Made by a program: the position numbers and the translations under genes | Origin: JAGDVO01 sp964590075 [NCBI: uncultured Aquificales bacterium] | Lineage (GTDB): Bacteria > Thermosulfidibacterota > Thermosulfidibacteria > Thermosulfidibacterales | Length of the DNA: 5,397 bases | Direction of reading: 5' to 3' | Assembly (NCBI GenBank): GCA_964590075.1 | Contig: CAZPXS010000022.1 | Span: forward strand, 1 to 5,397 | The notes under the pieces: generated by a model | Database searches by the model: none | Told to the model about the DNA's origin: nothing | What the model saw: only the letters and a program-made list of their open reading frames with translations | In this document: positions 1-3,739 of the stretch, piece after piece | How positions within the stretch are numbered: the first letter of the stretch is position 1 | Layout of the letters: every line of letters begins with the position of its first letter

Positions 1-232
1 TAACGCTGACTGAAACAGTTCTTCCTGTCTGCGCTAACTGTTTTATATAGTAATCTATGTAGGACTTATAGACGTATACAATATAACCTAATCCTTCTTT
101 TCTTATGCGGCCACGGTATTCTAAACTGCCGATTATGACTACGGCTTTTCCTGCACAACAATTGAGAATGCCCTTAGGGTCTGCAATTGCAATATAATAG
201 CTATCTCCCGTTTTTCTAACTGTTGCTAACAT
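1..232 (-). CDS. Cys-rich small protein, paralogue of the 2662-2934 product (3' end outside window)
   Basis: This gene begins at 232 and runs off the left edge; 77 codons are visible. An ungapped comparison with the 2662-2934 product gives 41 identical residues of 77 by my count. The best-conserved stretches are DP-G-L-CC-G-AVVII (residues 18-34) and LEY-GRIRK-GLGY (37-50). The adjacent cysteines fall at residues 25-26 in both proteins. The start is fixed by the shared MLxxV opening and by a TATATA box (254-259) centred about 25 bp upstream, the spacing of a leaderless archaeal mRNA; no Shine-Dalgarno is seen. The complete paralogue has a CxxC pair after the point where this copy is cut, so a four-Cys metal site is possible but unproven here. 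I do not recognise the family. Its start overlaps the end of the 226-396 ORF by 7 bp. Confidence 0.85.
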   Translation of the reverse strand, partial: MLATVRKTGDSYYIAIADPKGILNCCAGKAVVIIGSLEYRGRIRKEGLGYIVYVYKSYIDYYIKQLAQTGRTVSVSV

Positions 233-396
233 ATGGTTATGCCCGCAGATAGGTATATACACCTCTCGGCGCGCTTATGTGAAAGAACCGGGTCTAAAAA
301 AAGAATTGTTATAGCTATAACAGTAATAAAGCTGTCTTCTACTGCCATTAGCTGTTTCAACAGTTTTTGTGAAAGCTTGTCTGTGAATACTATCAT
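226..396 (-). CDS. hypothetical 56-aa ORF, last of the 2093-226 operon
   Basis: The ATG at 396 overlaps the TGA of the RHH gene as ATGA, a classic coupled start; a G-rich run abuts the ATG too closely to be a normal Shine-Dalgarno. The peptide opens MIVFTDKLSQKLLKQL and has a hydrophobic middle (about residues 22-34). Against it being a conventional gene, it contains a palindromic operator-like site (308-321), a T7 run (296-302) that should terminate minus-strand transcription, and the TATA box of the next gene. It parallels the 3521-3739 ORF: both overlap the end of an RHH gene, open with LSxKLLKxL, and read the palindrome in the same frame as VIAIT. It could be a real small gene or merely the 3' regulatory end of the operon. 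Function unknown. Confidence 0.4.
   Translation of the reverse strand: MIVFTDKLSQKLLKQLMAVEDSFITVIAITILFLDPVLSHKRAERCIYLSAGITIC
254..259 (-). promoter_or_regulatory. TATA box for the 1-232 gene
   Basis: TATATA on the minus strand, centred about 25 bp upstream of the ATG at 232, gives the geometry of a leaderless archaeal transcript. It lies inside the 226-396 ORF, so the left gene can be transcribed independently of the operon upstream of it. Confidence 0.65.
296..302 (-). terminator. T7-run terminator
   Basis: Seven consecutive T on the minus strand follow the RHH gene and the 308-321 palindrome. A U-run is sufficient for intrinsic termination in many archaea. Two more minus-strand runs of exactly seven T (2148-2154, 4900-4906) sit downstream of other units, which supports this reading. 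It lies within the 226-396 ORF. Confidence 0.45.
308..321 (-). promoter_or_regulatory. palindromic site 1, GTTATAGCTATAAC
   Basis: A perfect 14-bp palindrome, identical to the copies at 2124-2137 and 3528-3541. It lies 76-89 bp upstream of the start of the 1-232 gene and 5 bp before a T7 run in the minus direction. It is read through by the 226-396 ORF as VIAIT. It is a putative operator for a dimeric regulator; a role in termination is an alternative because a T-run follows, but the AT-rich stem without a loop makes a stable hairpin unlikely. Confidence 0.65.
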
Positions 397-641
397 CTCC
401 CCCGCAGTAGAAGGCTTAACGGAATATCGTCTTCTTGTTTTTCTTCTGCTACCACCCGCCGCTTCTGATTGCCGCACTCTCCATAAGCGCATTTTTCTAA
501 CAATAGCATAATAGCGATACGCACTAATTCCGACATGGAGGGATATACGCCATTTTCAACTAAGCGGCGCATCTCTTCTAACCACTTCTGTGGTAAGTGG
601 AATGTGACTAAAACCATTTTCTCTTTCCTTATCCTTCGCAT
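393..641 (-). CDS. ribbon-helix-helix (CopG/Arc-type) DNA-binding protein
   Basis: A predicted transcriptional regulator. It has the full RHH layout: a short strand VLVTFHL (about residues 10-16), a first helix from PQKWLEEMRRLVENG, a turn at YPS, and a second helix SELVRIAIMLLLEK ending near residue 50. RHH proteins dimerise through the strand and place it in the DNA major groove, usually on short palindromic or repeated operators. Residues 51-82 form a charged, probably disordered tail rich in K, R, E and D. Two starts are possible: ATG 641, overlapping the upstream gene by 13 bp and adding a basic RRIRKEK segment, or ATG 617, just before the RHH strand and preceded by a purine-rich stretch with GGA. 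The 617 start would be nearer the usual RHH N-terminus. It is the fifth gene of the operon and its TGA overlaps the next ATG. Its target may be the 14-bp palindrome, but that is inference. Confidence 0.88.
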   Translation of the reverse strand: MRRIRKEKMVLVTFHLPQKWLEEMRRLVENGVYPSMSELVRIAIMLLLEKCAYGECGNQKRRVVAEEKQEDDIPLSLLLRGR

Positions 642-1072
642 AGCTCTTCTAACGCGTGTCTGAAGAATATTACTTTTCCCCTCGTCAGCAGGTAAATTCC
701 AGGCATCATTAAGAGAATATACCTAATCGCCGAGACGTGGACAGGTTTGTTCGGCCTTGACTTCTTCTCCCACACTATGCCCATATGTTCTGCAATTTCT
801 CTAATTCTAATTGTAATTAGGCCTCCTTTAGTTTTTCTCTTGCTATATATATCGCATAACGCTTTCAGCGTCCTGTCGAGCAAGTCCGGAGCATTACCGT
901 TACAATAGAACGCCACGTGGCCGAAATTGTACTTCTCCAGAACGCCCATATCAACTAGCTTCTCAAGGGCTCTAAACGCCGTGGGTCTCGGTAATATATC
1001 AATTTCATCTACTCTAACGCAACCCTTCTCCATTACAACTGTGAGAACGATATCAATCGCTGGCGCGTCCAT
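629..1072 (-). CDS. two-domain winged-helix DNA-binding protein
   Basis: A 147-aa protein with two segments that look like winged helices. The first (about residues 5-58) has a helix IVLTVVMEKG, a recognition-helix-like stretch PTAFRALEKLVDMGVLEK, and a hydrophobic wing ending near Cys57. The second (about 65-143) contains LITIRIREIAEHMGI, a basic linker KKSRPNKP, a helix VSAIRYILLMM and a final strand pair around YLLTRGKVIFF. It is probably a cytoplasmic transcription factor; the specific family is not recognised. The start overlaps the preceding gene by 20 bp and is preceded by GGAG seven bases before the ATG, so this internal operon gene appears to use a Shine-Dalgarno, unlike the promoter-proximal genes. 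It is followed by the RHH gene with a 3-13 bp overlap depending on the RHH start. Confidence 0.82.
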   Translation of the reverse strand: MDAPAIDIVLTVVMEKGCVRVDEIDILPRPTAFRALEKLVDMGVLEKYNFGHVAFYCNGNAPDLLDRTLKALCDIYSKRKTKGGLITIRIREIAEHMGIVWEKKSRPNKPVHVSAIRYILLMMPGIYLLTRGKVIFFRHALEELCEG

Positions 1073-1337
1073 AATAGCTCCAGAATAGTATCGTCAAGAA
1101 CAAGTTTTCCGGTTTCAGTTCTGATGGCAAGTTCTTCACCGCAACGCAATTGACAAACACCGTGTCGCCGACGAAAACGGCGATATCTCTTCCGCGGGTG
1201 AATATCACCACACGCTTTGCGACGTCTACAAACACGCCGAAATCGCCCCATGCGCCAATCACCTCCGATCCAATTCTGTGGTATAGCCTGAATTTATCCC
1301 GCTGTACTGTGTGAAGGATTTCAGACAACATATTCAT
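1053..1337 (-). CDS. hypothetical 94-aa protein, strand-rich
   Basis: Third gene of the 2093-226 operon. The product is not recognised. It starts with a short amphipathic helix (MLSEILHTVQRDKF) followed by alternating hydrophobic strands (EVIGAW, GVFVDV, RVVIFTRG, IAVFVGDTVFVNCVAV) and a C-terminal aromatic segment (LFLTILFWSYYG). The pattern suggests a small beta-sandwich or barrel with a helical cap rather than another winged helix; I infer this only from residue periodicity. The frame is supported by tight packing: it overlaps the previous gene by 17 bp and the next by 20 bp. The start may be ATG 1337 or the nearby in-frame ATG 1331; no strong Shine-Dalgarno decides between them. Its place among regulators suggests a partner or modulator of a neighbour, but nothing in the sequence proves it. 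Confidence 0.75.
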   Translation of the reverse strand: MNMLSEILHTVQRDKFRLYHRIGSEVIGAWGDFGVFVDVAKRVVIFTRGRDIAVFVGDTVFVNCVAVKNLPSELKPENLFLTILFWSYYGRASD

Positions 1338-1629
1338 CCAGACCGTACTTCTTCAGCTTGAGGATTACGATTTCCTCAGTCTCCTTCAACACCATCCTCC
1401 CAAATTCCGTCATTCTAACAATTCCGTTGCTAATAACTATTTCACGTGTAAACAATCTCGGCCACACCGTCCAGTCGTATTTAATGCCAACGGCCTCTAC
1501 CACCTTCTTTGCTATGTTGTTAATCTCGTCAACCGCCGCCTCGCCTTTGACAGCGAGATGTTTCAGAACCACCAATCTTATGAGTTCGCCGATTGGCGAG
1601 AACGTAATAACAGGAGTGATGTCCATCAT
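1321..1629 (-). CDS. winged-helix DNA-binding protein
   Basis: A 102-aa protein, second in the operon. Residues 11-30 form a likely first helix (PIGELIRLVVLKHLAVKG). Residues 31-49 form a second helical stretch, AAVDEINNIAKKVVEAVGI. The C-terminal part has the motif GIVRMTEFGRMVLKE (69-83), which matches the wing and last helix of many archaeal winged-helix regulators ('hydrophobic strand, L/M-T-x-x-G-R-x-V/L-L'). I infer DNA binding; the precise family (PadR- or ArsR-like) cannot be decided. The ATG at 1629 overlaps the TGA of the upstream gene as ATGA; a second ATG follows directly, so the protein may begin one residue later. Translational coupling to the first gene is likely because no good Shine-Dalgarno is present. 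Confidence 0.8.
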   Translation of the reverse strand: MMDITPVITFSPIGELIRLVVLKHLAVKGEAAVDEINNIAKKVVEAVGIKYDWTVWPRLFTREIVISNGIVRMTEFGRMVLKETEEIVILKLKKYGLDEYVV

Positions 1630-2093
1630 ATTCTCAGAACCTCACGCTTGAAACAAATTCTATAACCCTTAGTGTCATTATGCATGATGTTATGGATGTA
1701 ACCACTGCCGTAACTCCTCAATAATTCAAGATACAACTGCCTCATAGCGGCGCTACGTGTGTCTACTAGATGTTTAAACTTGACACAGCAGATGTGTGAC
1801 TTACATCCAGCCAACCGCTTCTTTACGGCCATCATAAGCTTACGATACAGATTTGTGAGATAGTCTTCCAAATCGTTCTCAGTAACAGCTATAACATATA
1901 CGCGGCCAATTTGCCTGACAGCATAACCCATTTCTTTCGCCACCTTAGCTACATGCACGCCTTCGGTGTCTAACATCTTTGCTATCTCGGAGGAAAGAAC
2001 GGCTTTACGTTTTAACAATTCTGCGAATAGGTATTCTCTAATCATATCCCTAACCGTTGCTTGGTAGACGGGTGTGGATTGGTTCTGACTCAT
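1626..2093 (-). CDS. winged-helix protein with Cx4CC motif, first gene of the operon
   Basis: A 155-aa protein. Residues 24-70 look like a winged helix: helix AELLKRKAV, helix SSEIAKMLD, recognition helix VHVAKVAKEMGYAV, wing RQIGRVYVIAV. A linking helix (74-95) is followed by C97-x4-C102-C103 and a basic stretch KFKHL; the C-terminal part (about 112-155) is again helical then strand-like (YRICFKREVLRI). The cysteines could bind metal or form a disulfide, which is inference. I chose ATG 2093 (MSQNQ) rather than 2099 because the TATA box at 2114-2122 is centred 25 bp upstream of 2093. The palindrome at 2124-2137 abuts this TATA box, so the gene and the operon behind it are probably regulated, perhaps by one of the operon's own products. 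A degenerate palindrome (1882-1895) lies within the coding sequence. Confidence 0.83.
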   Translation of the reverse strand: MSQNQSTPVYQATVRDMIREYLFAELLKRKAVLSSEIAKMLDTEGVHVAKVAKEMGYAVRQIGRVYVIAVTENDLEDYLTNLYRKLMMAVKKRLAGCKSHICCVKFKHLVDTRSAAMRQLYLELLRSYGSGYIHNIMHNDTKGYRICFKREVLRI

Positions 2094-2113
2094 AACCATA
2101 ATAGAAATAACAG

Positions 2114-2122
2114 ATATATAAA
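2114..2122 (-). promoter_or_regulatory. TATA box of the six-gene operon
   Basis: TTTATATAT on the minus strand, centred 25 bp upstream of ATG 2093. The 14-bp palindrome begins one base farther upstream, so it occupies the position where the TFB recognition element (BRE) would be. A protein bound there should block, or possibly replace, TFB contacts. Confidence 0.75.
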
Positions 2123-2123
2123 T

Positions 2124-2137
2124 GTTATAGCTATAAC
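2124..2137 (-). promoter_or_regulatory. palindromic site 2, GTTATAGCTATAAC
   Basis: A perfect copy of the 14-bp palindrome located 31-44 bp upstream of ATG 2093, touching the TATA box. This copy is intergenic, so its conservation cannot be explained by protein coding. It is the strongest operator candidate of the set. Confidence 0.75.
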
Positions 2138-2147
2138 TGAGTCCGAG

Positions 2148-2154
2148 AAAAAAA
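2148..2154 (-). terminator. T7-run terminator after the 2351-2626 / 2244-2351 unit
   Basis: Seven T on the minus strand directly after CCCCCAC, about 90 bp past the stop of the 35-aa ORF and just before the operator and promoter of the next operon. The position between two same-strand units and the match in length with the runs at 296-302 and 4900-4906 support termination. Confidence 0.55.
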
Positions 2155-2243
2155 GTGGGGGTTATACGAATGAGGGCCGTATTACGTCTAGGCGCTTGAC
2201 TTGTGGTATATGTGATATTAGAACGATGCAGTGAATATCGTGA

Positions 2244-2351
2244 CTAGGTATAAATTCGTAGCACGTCGCTATAAATTGAAACAGATGAATAACATGCGCG
2301 ATCACCGCCAAAGATGTACACCTTCACCCCGTGGCGTAGGTTTTCAAGCAT
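2244..2351 (-). CDS. hypothetical 35-aa ORF coupled to the upstream gene
   Basis: The stop of the 2351-2626 gene and the start of this ORF share one base (TAATG), a common sign of translational coupling. The predicted peptide begins MLENLRHGVKVYIFGG and ends in VLRIYT followed by TAG at 2244-2246. It has a beta-strand-like middle (VKVYIF) and one Cys; no family is recognised. No clear Shine-Dalgarno or separate TATA box is present, so expression would depend on the upstream gene. It fills much of an otherwise empty gap before the terminator at 2148-2154. It could also be a chance ORF; the TAATG junction is the main support. Confidence 0.4.
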   Translation of the reverse strand: MLENLRHGVKVYIFGGDRACYSSVSIYSDVLRIYT

Positions 2352-2626
2352 TACGGCCCGAGTTTAACCTCTACCTCTTCGCCGATGAGGTTCAATAGCC
2401 TCTCGTCTGCAAACCTGGCTTGAATAGCTATAATATAGGTGTGCAAATACTTCCAGACCTTCCCCCTATGCCTCTTAATTTCGCCGTTTTCTACGTATAC
2501 CGAGACGTATTGATTCCGGTGTGTTCTGAGGAATTCTTTACATTCAGCATTACACTGCAGGCTGGGTATATAGATGTATACATAGCCGGCATTCGTCCAA
2601 TGTACTTTACCTCTTACCCTAATCAT
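2351..2626 (-). CDS. hypothetical 91-aa protein with an internal duplication
   Basis: Not a recognised family. The chain splits into two similar halves: RVRGKVH..GYVYIYIP..(C25, C29)..FLRTHRNQYVSVYVE (about residues 3-46) and RHRGKVW..TYIIAIQ..RLLNLIGEEVEVKLG (about 52-90). Each half reads strand, strand, helix, strand, and each begins RxRGKV. This is reminiscent of swapped-hairpin AbrB/SpoVT half-units fused in one chain, or of a small two-repeat beta fold; both are inference. A distant resemblance in strand pattern to the Cys-rich proteins at 1-232 and 2662-2934 suggests a common origin. ATG 2626 is supported by a TATATAT box (2648-2654) centred 25 bp upstream, so a leaderless mRNA is expected. 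A degenerate palindrome core (ATAGCTATAA, 2424-2433) lies inside the gene. Confidence 0.82.
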   Translation of the reverse strand: MIRVRGKVHWTNAGYVYIYIPSLQCNAECKEFLRTHRNQYVSVYVENGEIKRHRGKVWKYLHTYIIAIQARFADERLLNLIGEEVEVKLGP

Positions 2627-2647
2627 GCCATAATATTACCATGAAGG

Positions 2648-2654
2648 ATATATA
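2648..2654 (-). promoter_or_regulatory. TATA box for the 2351-2626 gene
   Basis: TATATAT on the minus strand, centred 25 bp upstream of ATG 2626. It begins only 8 bases after the stop codon of the upstream Cys-rich gene, so the genes are packed but probably have separate promoters. Confidence 0.7.
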
Positions 2655-2661
2655 GCTAACT

Positions 2662-2934
2662 CTAAAAAGTATACTTTACCGATTTCGGACAGTGTTGACA
2701 TATTACTGTTATCGCAATTTGCTTTTGAGTTTTAGCAATACTCTTAATTTTGTCGTCTACGTACGGTTTGTATACACGGAATACATAACCTAATCCTTTT
2801 TTTCTTATGCGGCCATGGTATTCTAAATCGTCGATTATGACAACAGCACTTCCCGTGCAACAGTCTAACGTTCCTTGGGGGTCTGAGATGATTATGTAGT
2901 ATTCGCCTTCCACTCTTTTCACGGCGCCTAACAT
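2662..2934 (-). CDS. Cys-rich small protein with CC and CxxC pairs
   Basis: A 90-aa protein and complete paralogue of the left-edge gene (41/77 identical by my count). It has a strand-rich N-half (EYYIIIS, AVVIIDDLEYHGRI), a repeated-looking second half (GLGYVFRVYKPYVDDKIKSIA) and a final strand QIAITVI. Cysteines are C25, C26, C79 and C82: an adjacent pair and a C-terminal CxxC that together could form a zinc or iron site. That is inference from spacing. I set the start at ATG 2934 (MLGAV), not the in-frame ATG 2949: the paralogue also begins MLxxV, and the TATA box (2956-2962) is 24-25 bp from 2934 but only about 10 bp from 2949. Role unknown; duplication in one element suggests it matters to the host interaction or the element's regulation. 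Confidence 0.85.
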   Translation of the reverse strand: MLGAVKRVEGEYYIIISDPQGTLDCCTGSAVVIIDDLEYHGRIRKKGLGYVFRVYKPYVDDKIKSIAKTQKQIAITVICQHCPKSVKYTF

Positions 2935-2955
2935 ATTGTGTAGATACATATGGAA

Positions 2956-2962
2956 TATATAT
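2956..2962 (-). promoter_or_regulatory. TATA box for the 2662-2934 gene
   Basis: ATATATA on the minus strand, centred about 25 bp upstream of ATG 2934, preceded by GAATAGGC. The TAG in that stretch is the stop codon of the 2965-3168 gene, so upstream promoter element and stop codon coincide. Confidence 0.68.
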
Positions 2963-2964
2963 GC

Positions 2965-3168
2965 CTATTCCCTAGGGGCGAGAGCGGCATAGTGGCCAGA
3001 TACAGCGTCATATACAATAAAATATCTCTCCGAGAGCAAGTTGACGATTTCTATCAGCGTTCGGACATTATATACGCCTAACCTCCACGCCAGTTCGTCA
3101 ATGAATGCTGGCAGACCCATTCTTCTAATGTAATGATCTATTAAGGCCGCCTTGACTTTCGCGTTCAT
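2965..3168 (-). CDS. minimal winged-helix DNA-binding protein (67 aa)
   Basis: The chain is just large enough for one winged helix: helix 1 VKAALIDHYIRRMG (about 5-18), helix 2 AFIDELAWRLG (21-31), recognition helix VRTLIEIVNLLSERY (35-49) and a wing FIVYDAVSGHYAAL (50-63). It probably acts as a dimeric transcription regulator in the cytoplasm. ATG 3168 fits a TATA-like element (3191-3206) whose promoter-proximal edge is 23 bp upstream, so a leaderless transcript is expected; no Shine-Dalgarno is seen. The promoter element is shared nearly base for base with the RHH gene starting at 4379, suggesting the two are expressed alike. The stop codon lies within the promoter of the following Cys-rich gene. 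The exact winged-helix family cannot be named. Confidence 0.83.
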   Translation of the reverse strand: MNAKVKAALIDHYIRRMGLPAFIDELAWRLGVYNVRTLIEIVNLLSERYFIVYDAVSGHYAALAPRE

Positions 3169-3190
3169 GGGATAATATATTTACGTGTTA

Positions 3191-3206
3191 TAAATAGATA
3201 TTCCTA
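3191..3206 (-). promoter_or_regulatory. shared promoter element A, TAGGAATATCTATTTA
   Basis: Promoter of the 2965-3168 gene. It matches the element at 4402-4417 in 15 of 16 positions, and both end 23 bp upstream of their start codons. It combines an A-rich BRE-like part with a TATA-like part (ATTTATAA). Its first three bases are the TAG stop of the membrane-protein gene. Confidence 0.75.
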
Positions 3207-3491
3207 TTCCAAACGGAATTCAAAAGGCCATTTCCCCGCAACCCTATATTTGGTAACAATAATGTCAAGCAAGGCCATAGTGGCAACAAAAGATATAGTC
3301 CCGGCCGGGACAGCCCATAGGCCGAAAACTGTGAGTTTCGTCGATAGGTACTGCGCTATCGTATAGCTGATTAGATATAGGCCTATCGTTGGTATCAGCA
3401 AGTCCCAGCGTGCTAACAGCCTGATGATTATTATTATGGCGGCGTAGTAGATAAGCGCCGAGGTTATCTGCAACACGGTTTCTGCGAGCAT
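3204..3491 (-). CDS. three-helix membrane protein resembling the N-terminal half of VUT/YhhQ transporters
   Basis: A 95-aa membrane protein with three likely transmembrane helices (about residues 6-26, 31-49, 55-79) and a short charged C-terminus. The stretch VPAGTISFVATMALLDIIVTKYR (61-83) resembles the signature of the VUT/YhhQ family of queuosine-precursor transporters, in which a Gly-rich turn, SF and a conserved Asp in the third helix precede a basic loop. Those proteins are usually about 220 aa with six helices, so this would be a half-length version lacking the last three. It could be a truncated captured gene, a half-transporter that dimerises, or an unrelated viral membrane protein; the homology is from memory. 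ATG 3491 is supported by TTTTATA (3511-3517) 23 bp upstream and by the absence of a Shine-Dalgarno. Palindrome site 3 lies 37-50 bp upstream, implying regulation. Confidence 0.8.
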   Translation of the reverse strand: MLAETVLQITSALIYYAAIIIIIRLLARWDLLIPTIGLYLISYTIAQYLSTKLTVFGLWAVPAGTISFVATMALLDIIVTKYRVAGKWPFEFRLE

Positions 3492-3510
3492 GAGTGGTGG
3501 AGAGGTTTGA

Positions 3511-3517
3511 TATAAAA
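3511..3517 (-). promoter_or_regulatory. TATA box for the membrane-protein gene
   Basis: TTTTATA on the minus strand, centred 23 bp upstream of ATG 3491. The 14-bp palindrome lies 10 bp farther upstream, about one helical turn away. Confidence 0.68.
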
Positions 3518-3520
3518 TAA

Positions 3521-3739
3521 TTATCGTGTTATAGCTATAACTCTTCTGACGATGTGCTGGCCGACGTAACTGTCCTCCGGCGTAGGCTCAAACCTCTCCT
3601 CTACAATTTCAACAACATCATCTACAATTTCGGCGTCGTCGAGGACTGCCTCTTCCACGTCTACTGCTTCAAACCTCTCCGGTGGGATAGCTGTGGATAG
3701 CTCTTCGCTTAATTTCTTTAAGAGTTTAGTTGAGAGCAT
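3521..3739 (-). CDS. acidic 72-aa protein encoded with the RHH protein
   Basis: The product opens with a helix LSTKLLKKLSEEL (about 2-14) and then becomes strongly acidic (about residues 22-55, rich in E and D with Val spacing, as in AVDVEEAVLDDAEIVDDVVEIVEE), closing with a basic RRVIAITR. The ATG at 3739 lies inside the 3' end of the RHH gene (14-bp overlap), so the two are co-transcribed and probably coupled; no clear Shine-Dalgarno is visible. A small acidic protein paired with a DNA-binding RHH protein could be a DNA mimic, a co-regulator that sequesters its partner, or an antitoxin-like partner; all three are inference. The last five codons before the terminal Arg coincide with palindrome site 3. 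The similar layout at 226-396 is noted there. Confidence 0.72.
   Translation of the reverse strand: MLSTKLLKKLSEELSTAIPPERFEAVDVEEAVLDDAEIVDDVVEIVEERFEPTPEDSYVGQHIVRRVIAITR
3528..3541 (-). promoter_or_regulatory. palindromic site 3, GTTATAGCTATAAC
   Basis: A perfect copy of the 14-bp palindrome. It overlaps the last codons of the acidic 72-aa gene (read as VIAIT) and lies 37-50 bp upstream of the membrane-protein start. Like sites 1 and 2 it is followed by A in the minus direction. Confidence 0.7.

Noticed and set aside
397-492. N-terminal extension of the 226-396 ORF up to an ATG at 492
   Set aside because: The extra residues are an Arg-rich shadow of the RHH gene tail; the ATGA junction at 396 is a better start.
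233-511. Plus-strand ORF opposite the operon end
   Set aside because: Antisense to the RHH tail and the promoter region, with no plus-strand promoter or ribosome site.
1033-1251. Minus-strand ORF, Arg-rich
   Set aside because: Frame shadow of the 1053-1337 gene: very Arg/Cys-rich composition and no start signal or operon junction.
1358-1651. Plus-strand ORF of 97 aa
   Set aside because: Antisense shadow of the winged-helix gene 1321-1629; Ser/Thr/Ile-rich composition typical of such shadows.
1882-1895. Further copies of the 14-bp palindrome inside genes (also 2421-2434)
   Set aside because: They match 12/14 and about 10/14, lie mid-gene away from promoters, and encode common Ile/Val/Ala stretches, so coding bias explains them.
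2420-2644. Plus-strand ORF of 74 aa
   Set aside because: Antisense to the 2351-2626 gene and across its promoter; no independent signals.
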